Below are positions 1 through 6,483 of a DNA stretch of 6,778 nt, one piece after another (positions within the stretch are counted from its first letter, which is position 1; the number at the start of each line of letters is the position of its first letter). The translations under genes and the position numbers were made by a program. The notes below the pieces were generated by a model that did not search any database, had not been told where the DNA came from, and was given only the letters and a program-made list of their open reading frames with translations. Source of the stretch: an uncultured Marinosulfonomonas sp. (GTDB taxonomy: Bacteria; Pseudomonadota; Alphaproteobacteria; Rhodobacterales; Rhodobacteraceae); NCBI GenBank assembly GCA_947311455.1, contig CAMZKY010000047.1, forward strand, positions 1 through 6,778, given 5' to 3'.

Positions 1-2
1 AC

Positions 3-875
3 GCCAAACTGATGCTGGGCCGCACCCCGGGCAGTATCGAGGCCATTCGCCCAATGCGCGAAGGGGTGATTGCCGATTTCGACACCGCCGAAGAGATGAT
101 CAAATACTTTATTCGCAAGGTGCATCCGCGCACCACGTTCTCAAAACCCAAGATCATCGTCTGCGTCCCCCACGGCGCAACACCTGTTGAAAAACGCGCT
201 ATTCGTCAATCGGTTTTGTCCGCTGGCGCACGGCGTGCGGGCCTGATTGCCGAACCGATCGCAGCCGCCATTGGTGCGGGAATGCCGATCACCGATCCCA
301 CCGGTAACATGGTGGTTGATATCGGCGGCGGCACCACCGAAGTTGCGGTTCTGTCCCTTGGCGATATCGTTTATGCGCGCTCTGTGCGTGTCGGTGGTGA
401 TCGCATGGATGAGGCAATCATCAGCTATCTGCGCCGCCAGCATAACCTGCTGATCGGCGAAAGCACATCTGAACGGATCAAGAAATCCATCGGCACCGCA
501 CGGATGCCCGACGACGGACGCGGAAGCTCAATGCAAATTCGGGGCCGTGATCTGCTGAACGGCGTGCCAAAAGAAACCGAAGTAAACCAGGCCCAAATTG
601 CCGAAGCTTTGGCCGAACCCGTGCAGCAAATCTGCGAAGCCGTGATGACAGCCCTTGAGGCAACACCTCCCGATCTGGCTGCCGATATCGTTGATCGCGG
701 CGTGATGCTAACAGGTGGTGGCGCATTGCTGGGCGAGCTTGATCTAGCCCTGCGTGAGCAAACCGGATTGGCGGTTTCGATCGCGGATAATTCCCTTGAT
801 TGCGTGGCCTTGGGAACCGGCAAAGCGCTTGAATACGAAAAGCAACTGCGCCACGTAATCGATTACGACAGCTAG
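3..875 (+). CDS. mreB: Rod shape-determining protein MreB (5'-truncated by window edge)
   Basis: Bacterial actin homologue. It forms ATP-dependent membrane-bound filaments that position the wall-elongation complex. The frame is open to the left edge, with the first whole codon at 3 (reading AKLMLGRTPG...). This aligns with about residue 59 onward of the usual ~345-residue MreB, so roughly 58 N-terminal residues lie outside the window, and the ATG at 12 is an internal methionine. Visible actin-fold motifs are the VPHGATPVEKRAI segment near nt 165-206, the AEPIAAAIGAG stretch (about nt 249-281) with the Glu expected to act in ATP hydrolysis, the phosphate-2 loop DIGGGTTE (nt 318-341), and the adenosine-binding VMLTGGGALL (nt 702-731). 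The C-terminus is intact and ends at TAG (873-875). The sequence is very close to Rhodobacterales MreB as I remember it. It heads the mreC-mreD-mrdA-rodA cluster; its promoter is outside the window. Identity is near certain. Confidence 0.97.
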   Translation, partial: AKLMLGRTPGSIEAIRPMREGVIADFDTAEEMIKYFIRKVHPRTTFSKPKIIVCVPHGATPVEKRAIRQSVLSAGARRAGLIAEPIAAAIGAGMPITDPTGNMVVDIGGGTTEVAVLSLGDIVYARSVRVGGDRMDEAIISYLRRQHNLLIGESTSERIKKSIGTARMPDDGRGSSMQIRGRDLLNGVPKETEVNQAQIAEALAEPVQQICEAVMTALEATPPDLAADIVDRGVMLTGGGALLGELDLALREQTGLAVSIADNSLDCVALGTGKALEYEKQLRHVIDYDS

Positions 876-904
876 GCCATTTTGGCCAAAGGGGCGCCCT
901 TGGC
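875..904 (+). promoter_or_regulatory. Competing hairpins covering the mreC ribosome binding site and TTG start
   Basis: Two inverted repeats share bases between the mreB stop and the mreC start. The first, GGCCA-ttt-TGGCC, spans 875-887. The second, GCCAA(a)GGG-gcg-CCCTTGGC, spans 885-904: eight pairs with one bulged A and a 3-nt loop. They share 885-887, so both cannot be fully formed at once. The second contains the only good Shine-Dalgarno-like sequence, AAAGGGG (888-894), and the TTG start at 900-902, so forming it should reduce mreC translation. A ribosome ending at the mreB stop would cover the first hairpin and could change the balance. The pairings are seen directly; the regulatory role is inference. 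Confidence 0.5.
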
Positions 905-1808
905 AAAAGACAGAAACAATTCAGTTGCATATGCACGCCCGGTCAGACGCATTCTGGTCGGGTTGATTGTCTTTGTATTCCTGGCCCTGTTCCTGTTGTG
1001 GCGCATTGATAGCCCGCGTGTTGAACGGTTTCGCGCCAATTTGATTGATCGTGTGGTGCCCAGTTTTGAATGGGCTTTGGTGCCGGTAACGGTTGTGTCT
1101 GAAATGGTCGAGGATTACCGTTCATACACCCATATTTATCAACAAAATCAGGAACTCCGCCGCGAATTGCAGCAAATGAAAAGCTGGAAAGAGGCCGCGG
1201 TTCAGCTGGAACAGCAAAACGCCAAATTACTGGCGCTGAATTCGGTGCGTCTTGATCCGAAACTAACCTCTGTTTCAGGCGTGGTTTTAGCGGATAGCGG
1301 TTCACCGTTTCGTCAATCCGTTTTGCTGAATGTGGGCGAACGTGACGGCATCAAAGACGGCTGGGCCACCATGGATGGCATCGGGCTTGTGGGCCGCATA
1401 TCCGGCGTGGGCAAAAGCACCGCGCGGGTGATCCTGCTGACGGATTCTAACAGTCGCATTCCGGTAACCATTCAGCCCTCGGGCCAGCACGCCATTCTAA
1501 CAGGTGATAACACAGGCCGCCCCCTGGTTGAATTTCTGGAACACCCCGAAAATACACGCCCCGGAGATCGGGTTGTTTCCTCGGGTGATGGCGGAGTTTT
1601 TCCGGCTGATCTTTTGATTGGACAAATATCTCGGTCCAGTGATCGGCGCATGCGCGTGCGCCTTGCCGCCGATTATGAACGGCTTGATTTTCTGCGGGTT
1701 CTCAGAAGCCACGCTAAACCCACAATCACCGATCCGGGGGCTTTGCTGATTGGCGAAACCTCCCAAGCCACCCCGGCGCCAGTCGCAGCGCCAGAGCCAA
1801 GCGAATGA
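900..1808 (+). CDS. mreC: Rod shape-determining protein MreC
   Basis: Inner-membrane scaffold of the Rod complex. Its periplasmic part binds and activates PBP2, linking MreB filaments to wall synthesis. With the TTG at 900 the product has 302 residues, within the family's usual range. It shows a short basic cytoplasmic N-terminus, one membrane helix at about 18-34, a predicted coiled coil at about 70-115 (rich in Q/E/L, used for dimerising in known MreC proteins), then the beta-barrel region at about 120-270 with VLLNVGERDGIKDG (141-154) and RPGDRVVSSG (220-229), and a Pro/Ala-rich tail. I chose the TTG at 900 over the in-frame TTG at 882 because AAAGGGG lies 5 nt before it and the resulting MAKDR start matches Rhodobacterales homologues as I recall them; 882 would add six residues and has no clear ribosome binding site. 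It is 24 nt after mreB and overlaps mreD by 4 nt. Confidence 0.95.
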   Translation: MAKDRNNSVAYARPVRRILVGLIVFVFLALFLLWRIDSPRVERFRANLIDRVVPSFEWALVPVTVVSEMVEDYRSYTHIYQQNQELRRELQQMKSWKEAAVQLEQQNAKLLALNSVRLDPKLTSVSGVVLADSGSPFRQSVLLNVGERDGIKDGWATMDGIGLVGRISGVGKSTARVILLTDSNSRIPVTIQPSGQHAILTGDNTGRPLVEFLEHPENTRPGDRVVSSGDGGVFPADLLIGQISRSSDRRMRVRLAADYERLDFLRVLRSHAKPTITDPGALLIGETSQATPAPVAAPEPSE

Positions 1809-2344
1809 TTGATCCGGTCACAACAAATAACTGGTTCTACCGCGCGATATACTTGCTGATTGCAACGGTGGTTTTGTTTTTATACCTCCTGCCGCTTCAA
1901 ACCACGCCCAGCAGTTGGGCCGCCCCAAATATTCTAATTTGCGTTACGTTTGCATGGGTATTGCGCCGTCCGGATTATGTTCCGGTCACATTGATTGCGC
2001 TGGTAATGATTGTTGCCGATTTTCTATTGATGCGTCCCCCCGGCCTTTTGGCGGGATTGGTTGTTTTTGCAAGCGAAGTCTTGCGCAGCCGCCGCCATTC
2101 CCTACGTGAAATACCGTTTGTTCTGGAATGGGCGATGGTGTCAGCGTCGATACTGATGATCGCGCTTGTCGCCCGCTTTATTCAAGTGATTGTGATCCTC
2201 GATCGTCCCTCTTTCACCTTGGTTTTTCTTGAGCTTTTGGCCACAATCGCCTTATATCCAATCGTCGTGGCGATTTCCCGATTTGTGCTTGGCGTGCGGG
2301 CAGTTGCCCACGGCGAGGTTGATCGCGCAGGACATCACATATGA
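1805..2344 (+). CDS. mreD: Rod shape-determining protein MreD
   Basis: Small polytopic inner-membrane protein of the elongation complex and MreC's partner. It is thought to tune MreC's activation of PBP2-RodA. The product has 179 residues, slightly longer than the ~160-170 common for MreD. It is almost wholly hydrophobic, with probable membrane segments at about 12-30, 38-53, 59-76, 78-92, 106-130 and 136-160. The DFLLMRPPGLLAG stretch (72-84) is the most recognisable part and matches the D-x-x-x-x-R-P-P-G-L pattern I associate with alphaproteobacterial MreD. MreD is poorly conserved, so position between mreC and mrdA is also strong evidence. The ATG overlaps the mreC stop as ATGA, and I see no convincing Shine-Dalgarno sequence, so translation probably depends on ribosomes finishing mreC. 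The stop overlaps the mrdA start in the same way. Confidence 0.92.
   Translation: MIDPVTTNNWFYRAIYLLIATVVLFLYLLPLQTTPSSWAAPNILICVTFAWVLRRPDYVPVTLIALVMIVADFLLMRPPGLLAGLVVFASEVLRSRRHSLREIPFVLEWAMVSASILMIALVARFIQVIVILDRPSFTLVFLELLATIALYPIVVAISRFVLGVRAVAHGEVDRAGHHI
2329..2332 (+). promoter_or_regulatory. Ribosome binding site of mrdA
   Basis: AGGA lies inside the last codons of mreD, 8 nt before the mrdA ATG at 2341. It is the clearest Shine-Dalgarno match among the three ATGA-overlap junctions and supports the 2341 start. It suggests that mrdA can recruit ribosomes itself as well as through coupling to mreD. Confidence 0.6.
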
Positions 2345-4257
2345 AACATCAGTTCAAGGACACCGCAAAAAGCCACCGGCTGCTGACACGGCGCGGCATG
2401 TTTTTGGGCAGCGTTCAATTGGGTTTGGTTGGCGTTCTGGTAAGCAGAATGCGCTCGATGCAAGTAGAGCAGGCAGATCAGTTTCGCCTATTGGCCGATG
2501 AAAACCGGATCAACGTCCGCCTGATCCCGCCGGCCCGTGGTTTGATTTATGATCGCAACGGCCTAGCGCTTGCCAAAAACAGGCCCGCTTACCGGATATC
2601 CATTGTGCGCGAAGACGCGGGCGACATCGAAGAAGTGATCGCCAAGGTGGCCGCGCTTGTGCCGCTGGATCCAAAAGATCTGGCTCGTGCCTTAAAGGAA
2701 ATCAAACGCCGCAGCCCCTTTGTGCCCGTTACATTGGCAAATAATCTAACATGGGAGCAGCTGTCCAAAGTGGCCGTGAATGCACCCGCTTTGCCCGGCA
2801 TTACCCCCGAAGTTGGCTTAACCCGCGAATACCCGCTATTTGGTGACTACGCCCATATCATCGGCTATGTTGGCCCCGTCAGCGATTATGATCTTAGCAA
2901 AATCAATGATCCTGATCCTTTGTTGCAAATCCCGAAATTTCAAATTGGCAAAAGTGGTGCCGAGGCCAAGCTGGAAAAAACCTTGCGCGGCAAAGCCGGT
3001 GCCAAGCGGATCGAGGTAAATTCCATTGGCCGGATCATGCGCGAACTTGGCCGACAAGAAGGTGAAACAGGCGCTAATATCCAGCTGACAATCAACAGCC
3101 AGCTGCAAAATTATGTGCAGGCCCGTTTGGCAAACGAAAGCGCCGCCGCCGTCGTAATCGATGTTAAAAACGGCGATCTTTTGGCCGTCGGCTCGACACC
3201 CAGTTTCGATCCGAACAAATTCGTCACCGGCATATCTTATGCGGATTATAACGAGCTGCTGGAAAATAAATACCGCCCCTTGGCCAACAAATCCGTGCAA
3301 GGCACCTATCCACCGGCCTCTACATTTAAAACCATGACAGCCCTTGCCGCGCTGAATGAAGGTGCCATCGACACCAAAGAAACCGTGCGCTGCAAAGGCT
3401 TTGTGGAGGTTGGCGCCCGCAAATTCCACTGCTGGAAAAAATCCGGCCACGGGAACGTCAATCTGCATAACAGCCTGAAACAATCCTGCGATGTTTATTA
3501 CTATGAATTGGCGCAACGTACCGGAATTGAAAAAATATCGGAAATGGCCAAGAAATTCGGCTTGGGCACCAAATACCCTATACCGATGTCAGCCGTGGCA
3601 CGCGGCCTCATGCCCAACAAGGCGTGGAAACTGAAAAACCGCGGCAAGGAATGGGTGGTGGGCGACACCTTGAATGCCTCGATCGGTCAGGGCTTTGTGC
3701 ATGCCTCACCTTTGCAAATGGCTGTGATGACCGCGCGCATTGCCTCGGGGCATTCTGTAACACCGCGGCTGGTAAAATCTATAAACGGGATTGAACAGCC
3801 CTCGGGCGCAGGTGAAAAACTGGATATCAACGAAAACCACCTGCGTATGGTGCGCAAGGCTATGTATGGTGTGGTTAACGAAAGCGGCGGAACCGCTCGT
3901 CGATCACGCATTGTCGCAGATGAATACCGTATGGCCGGCAAAACAGGCACCGCGCAGGTTAGCAATTCCCGGGTGAAAAACCGTGATGTTGTCTGGGAAA
4001 AACGCGATCATGCAATTTTCGTGTGCTTTGCCCCCTATGACAATCCCAAGATCGCCGTTGCGGTTGTGGTAGAGCATGGCGGCGGCGGCTCAAAGGCGGC
4101 TGCACCCGTTGCGCGCGACATTGTCTTGCAGGCGCTCTTTGAGGGCACGCCCCCTTTATCGGCCTACCCTAAATCCGACAGGCCGCGCATCCGGAGAGCG
4201 CAGGAAAACCTGCCGCTGCGTGATTTTTCGGCCCTTACAAACAGTGACAAAGCATGA
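2341..4257 (+). CDS. mrdA: Penicillin-binding protein 2, elongation-specific DD-transpeptidase
   Basis: Monofunctional class B PBP that cross-links new peptidoglycan in the periplasm during side-wall elongation, paired with RodA and activated by MreC. It is the target of mecillinam-type beta-lactams. The 638 residues match the family. A basic N-terminus with TRRGMFLG is followed by a single membrane anchor at about 20-38. RGLIYDRNG (66-74) opens the PBP dimerisation/pedestal domain, and the transpeptidase domain runs from about 265 to 600. All three active-site motifs are present: S327-T-F-K330 (nucleophile Ser327), S382-C-D384 (the SxN-equivalent, as SxD) and K534-T-G536. Cys351, Cys364, His370 and Cys383 may form a metal site (see findings). 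The C-terminal ~35 residues are basic and proline-containing. The gene overlaps mreD and rodA by 4 nt each, which fits co-production of transpeptidase and polymerase. Confidence 0.97.
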   Translation: MKHQFKDTAKSHRLLTRRGMFLGSVQLGLVGVLVSRMRSMQVEQADQFRLLADENRINVRLIPPARGLIYDRNGLALAKNRPAYRISIVREDAGDIEEVIAKVAALVPLDPKDLARALKEIKRRSPFVPVTLANNLTWEQLSKVAVNAPALPGITPEVGLTREYPLFGDYAHIIGYVGPVSDYDLSKINDPDPLLQIPKFQIGKSGAEAKLEKTLRGKAGAKRIEVNSIGRIMRELGRQEGETGANIQLTINSQLQNYVQARLANESAAAVVIDVKNGDLLAVGSTPSFDPNKFVTGISYADYNELLENKYRPLANKSVQGTYPPASTFKTMTALAALNEGAIDTKETVRCKGFVEVGARKFHCWKKSGHGNVNLHNSLKQSCDVYYYELAQRTGIEKISEMAKKFGLGTKYPIPMSAVARGLMPNKAWKLKNRGKEWVVGDTLNASIGQGFVHASPLQMAVMTARIASGHSVTPRLVKSINGIEQPSGAGEKLDINENHLRMVRKAMYGVVNESGGTARRSRIVADEYRMAGKTGTAQVSNSRVKNRDVVWEKRDHAIFVCFAPYDNPKIAVAVVVEHGGGGSKAAAPVARDIVLQALFEGTPPLSAYPKSDRPRIRRAQENLPLRDFSALTNSDKA

Positions 4258-5393
4258 GTTATCTTGAGCATAATATAAAATCCGTTCCCACAGGGTTTCG
4301 AAAAATTCTGCACCTGAACTGGGCGATTATCCTGCTGCTTGCCGCTGTTTCCGGTGTTGGATTTTTGATGCTTTATTCCGTGGCCGGTGGATCGCTGCAG
4401 CCATGGGCCGAGCCGCAAATGAAACGCTTTGCTGTTGGCATGGTGATAATGTTGTCCATTGCCATGGTTCCGATCTGGTTTTGGCGCAATGTGTCGGCTG
4501 TGGCATATTTGATGTCGGTCGCATTGTTGTTGGTTGTTGAATTTTTTGGCACCGCCGGTATGGGCGCGCAACGCTGGATCGATCTTGGCTTTATGCGACT
4601 GCAGCCGTCCGAGGTTACAAAAATTACCTTGGTAATGGTGCTGGCCGCCTATTATGATTGGCTTGATCTTGATAAAAAATCACATCCGCTTTGGGTGATA
4701 GTGCCGCTTATTATGATTGCTATTCCCACCATGCTGGTGCTGCGCCAGCCCGATCTAGGCACCGCAATCCTGCTGGTAGCCGGCGGAGGCACCATCATGT
4801 TTTTGGCAGGCGTTAGCTGGTATTATTTCGGGGCTGTGATTGCCGCTGTCGTCGGCATTGTCACCGCCATTTTCCAGTTTCGTGGCACCGAATGGCAAAT
4901 TTTGAAAGATTACCAATATCGGCGCATTGATACGTTTCTTGATCCTTCGTCTGATCCACTGGGCGCGGGGTATCATATCACCCAATCCAAAATCGCCCTG
5001 GGATCAGGGGGCTGGACAGGACGCGGATTTATGCAAGGCACACAAGCGCGGCTAAATTTCTTGCCGGAGAAACACACCGATTTCATCTTTGTTACCTTGG
5101 CGGAAGAGTTCGGTTTTGTCGGTGCCGCATCGCTTTTGGCGCTTTATGCCCTGATCATCGCCTTTTGCATCATTTCCGCCTTTCGCAACAAAGACCGCTA
5201 TGCCGCCTTGCTGACCTTGGGTATTGCCACCACGTTTTTCCTGTTCTTTGTGGTTAACATGGCCATGGTCATGGGCCTTGCACCTGTTGTGGGTGTGCCT
5301 TTGCCGCTGGTGTCTTATGGTGGCTCGGCAATGCTGGTGCTACTGGTGGCCTTTGGCCTGATGCAAAGCGCCCATGTGCACCGGCCTCGCTAA
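4254..5393 (+). CDS. rodA: RodA, SEDS-family peptidoglycan glycosyltransferase
   Basis: Integral membrane enzyme that polymerises lipid II into glycan strands and works as a complex with PBP2. The 379 residues carry about ten hydrophobic segments, roughly at 23-42, 58-75, 80-98, 120-134, 147-163, 167-185, 189-207, 283-309, 316-340 and 345-373. SEDS signatures are W-I-D-L-G with QPSE (108-120), RQPDLGTA (164-171), PEKHTDFIF (271-279) and VGVPLPLVSYGG (346-357). Asp276 in HTD corresponds to the catalytic aspartate described in RodA (Asp262 in E. coli numbering, from memory). Family members also include FtsW, but the place right after mrdA and the Rod-operon context make RodA the clear call. The start at 4254 overlaps the mrdA stop as ATGA, with no evident Shine-Dalgarno sequence, which points to translational coupling. 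It is the last gene of the operon; a putative terminator follows 55 nt after its stop. Confidence 0.97.
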   Translation: MSYLEHNIKSVPTGFRKILHLNWAIILLLAAVSGVGFLMLYSVAGGSLQPWAEPQMKRFAVGMVIMLSIAMVPIWFWRNVSAVAYLMSVALLLVVEFFGTAGMGAQRWIDLGFMRLQPSEVTKITLVMVLAAYYDWLDLDKKSHPLWVIVPLIMIAIPTMLVLRQPDLGTAILLVAGGGTIMFLAGVSWYYFGAVIAAVVGIVTAIFQFRGTEWQILKDYQYRRIDTFLDPSSDPLGAGYHITQSKIALGSGGWTGRGFMQGTQARLNFLPEKHTDFIFVTLAEEFGFVGAASLLALYALIIAFCIISAFRNKDRYAALLTLGIATTFFLFFVVNMAMVMGLAPVVGVPLPLVSYGGSAMLVLLVAFGLMQSAHVHRPR

Positions 5394-5424
5394 CAACCGC
5401 ATAGCGGCTTCCCGTTTGAACATA

Positions 5425-5453
5425 GTGACAAATAAAAATCCTCTGCCTATAAG
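5425..5453 (+). promoter_or_regulatory. Putative sigma-70-type promoter of ppaC
   Basis: GTGACA (5425-5430, five of six to TTGACA) is separated by exactly 17 nt from TATAAG (5448-5453, five of six to TATAAT). Transcription would start near 5460, giving a 5' leader of about 30 nt before the ppaC ATG at 5490. The spacing and both boxes are good for a housekeeping promoter. The -10 box overlaps the left arm of the inverted repeat at 5449-5468. The match is seen directly; activity is inferred. Confidence 0.55.
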
Positions 5454-5472
5454 GGCCAAAACCCTTATTTTT
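5449..5472 (+). terminator. Putative intrinsic terminator of the mre-rodA operon
   Basis: ATAAGGG (5449-5455) and CCCTTAT (5462-5468) form a perfect 7-bp stem with a 6-nt loop (CCAAAA), and four further T follow directly (5469-5472). The shape is that of a Rho-independent terminator, but the stem is short and only three pairs are G-C, so it is probably of modest strength. It lies 55 nt after the rodA stop and 17 nt before the ppaC start. The dyad could instead be an operator for the overlapping promoter. Confidence 0.55.
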
Positions 5473-5489
5473 CCTGATGGACGCAAAAC

Positions 5490-6410
5490 ATGATCAAAAT
5501 CTTTGGCCACACCGCCCCCGACACCGACGCAACCGGATCTGCCCTGATTTGGGCGTGGTATCTGAACGATGTGCAGAAAAAACCCGCCACAGCCTACGTG
5601 CTGGGCGAACCAAACACCGAGGCCACGTTTGTTTTGAAGCGCTGGGGCTTTGACACACCCGCGATCCTGACAGACGTTGAAGATGGCGAAAAAGTTGTGG
5701 TGGTTGATACCAACAATCCCGGCGAATTGCCGGCCAATATCAATAACGCCGATATCAAACAGGTGATCGATCACCACGCGCTGGTTGGTGGTCTAACAAC
5801 AAAAGGCCCGATCAACATCACCATCCGCCCCGTGGCCTCGACCGCGACGGTAATGGCGGGCATTATGCGCGGCAGCGCCATGGACGATATGCCCGACACT
5901 ATCAAAGGCCTGATGCTGTCCTGCATCCTTTCGGACACGCTTGAATTCCGCAGCCCCACAACCACACCGCGCGACGTATCTCTGGCCCACCAACTGGCCA
6001 AAGATCTTGGCATTGACGTAAAAGAATACGCCACAGAAATGTTCGCCGCCAAATCCGATGTTTCAGCTTTTTCCGATCTGGAACTGTTGAAAATGGATTC
6101 AAAAATCTTTCCCGTTGGCGATAAAAAACTGCGGGTTTCGGTGCTGGAAACAACATCACCCGAAACGGTCCTGTCCCGTCAATCCGGTATGGTGGCAGCC
6201 ATGGACGCGCTTAAGGCCGAGGAGGGCACCGACGAGGTGCTGATGTTTATCGTTGATATCCTGACCGAACAATCCACCCTGTTCATCGCCAATGACGCGG
6301 TAAAATCCATTGCCGAAAAATCATTTGGTGTCACTGTTGATGGCGACACCGTGATCTTGCCCGGCGTGGTCAGCCGCAAGAAACAAATCGTGCCCAATCT
6401 GGCGGTTTAA
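5490..6410 (+). CDS. ppaC: Manganese-dependent inorganic pyrophosphatase (class II, DHH family)
   Basis: Cytosolic enzyme that hydrolyses inorganic pyrophosphate to two phosphates, pulling nucleotide, tRNA and polymer synthesis forward. It is unrelated in fold to the common Mg-dependent class I enzyme. The 306 residues match the ~310 of the family. The N-terminal DHH domain has GHTAPDTDATGSA (6-18) with metal ligands His7, Asp11 and Asp13, then VVDTNN with Asp73 (71-76), the DHH signature Asp94-His95-His96, and SDT with Asp149 (148-150). These correspond to H9, D13, D15, D75, H97 and D149 of the Bacillus enzyme as I remember it. The C-terminal DHHA2 domain ends with SRKKQIVP (295-302), whose Arg/Lys residues bind phosphate. 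There is no CBS insertion, so nucleotide regulation of that type is absent. The Shine-Dalgarno sequence is weak (GGA about 8 nt upstream). It appears to be its own transcription unit after the rod operon. Confidence 0.96.
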   Translation: MIKIFGHTAPDTDATGSALIWAWYLNDVQKKPATAYVLGEPNTEATFVLKRWGFDTPAILTDVEDGEKVVVVDTNNPGELPANINNADIKQVIDHHALVGGLTTKGPINITIRPVASTATVMAGIMRGSAMDDMPDTIKGLMLSCILSDTLEFRSPTTTPRDVSLAHQLAKDLGIDVKEYATEMFAAKSDVSAFSDLELLKMDSKIFPVGDKKLRVSVLETTSPETVLSRQSGMVAAMDALKAEEGTDEVLMFIVDILTEQSTLFIANDAVKSIAEKSFGVTVDGDTVILPGVVSRKKQIVPNLAV

Positions 6411-6426
6411 CCAACCCTTCATCGGC

Positions 6427-6466
6427 CCTTACGGGCGCTCTTCAGTGGTGATGAGCGCCCGTAAGG
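6427..6466. terminator. Strong inverted repeat, likely shared terminator between convergent genes
   Basis: CCTTACGGGCGCTC (6427-6440) and GAGCGCCCGTAAGG (6453-6466) form a perfect 14-bp stem. After one T-T mismatch, TCA/TGA adds three more pairs and closes on a GTGG loop. It starts 16 nt after the ppaC stop and ends 17 nt beyond the stop of the facing minus-strand gene, the expected place for a bidirectional terminator. Neither side has a proper T run, so it may act as an RNA 3'-end stabiliser or need Rho rather than being a textbook intrinsic terminator. Confidence 0.7.
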
Positions 6467-6483
6467 AAGCGAAGAACCCGCGC

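Noticed and set aside
12..14. ATG at 12 as the start of mreB
   Set aside because: The frame is open upstream to the window edge and reads AKL before it, matching the conserved interior of MreB, so this Met is internal.
425..936. Overlapping antisense frames opposite mreB and the start of mreC
   Set aside because: They are low-complexity Arg/Ser/Pro-rich translations with no family resemblance or ribosome binding site, opposite highly conserved MreB sequence.
2836..3516. Long antisense open frame (226 residues) opposite mrdA
   Set aside because: It lies wholly within the transpeptidase-encoding part of mrdA, whose frame has unambiguous catalytic motifs. The antisense protein shows no recognisable domain, and long antisense frames arise readily from this codon usage.
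5397..5407. Small hairpin CCGC-ata-GCGG just after the rodA stop
   Set aside because: Only four pairs and no T run follow, so it is too weak to call a terminator; the dyad at 5449-5472 is a better candidate.
5416..5421. TTGAAC as an alternative -35 box for ppaC
   Set aside because: At 17 nt spacing the -10 position reads TCCTCT, a poor match, whereas GTGACA/TATAAG at 17 nt is much better.
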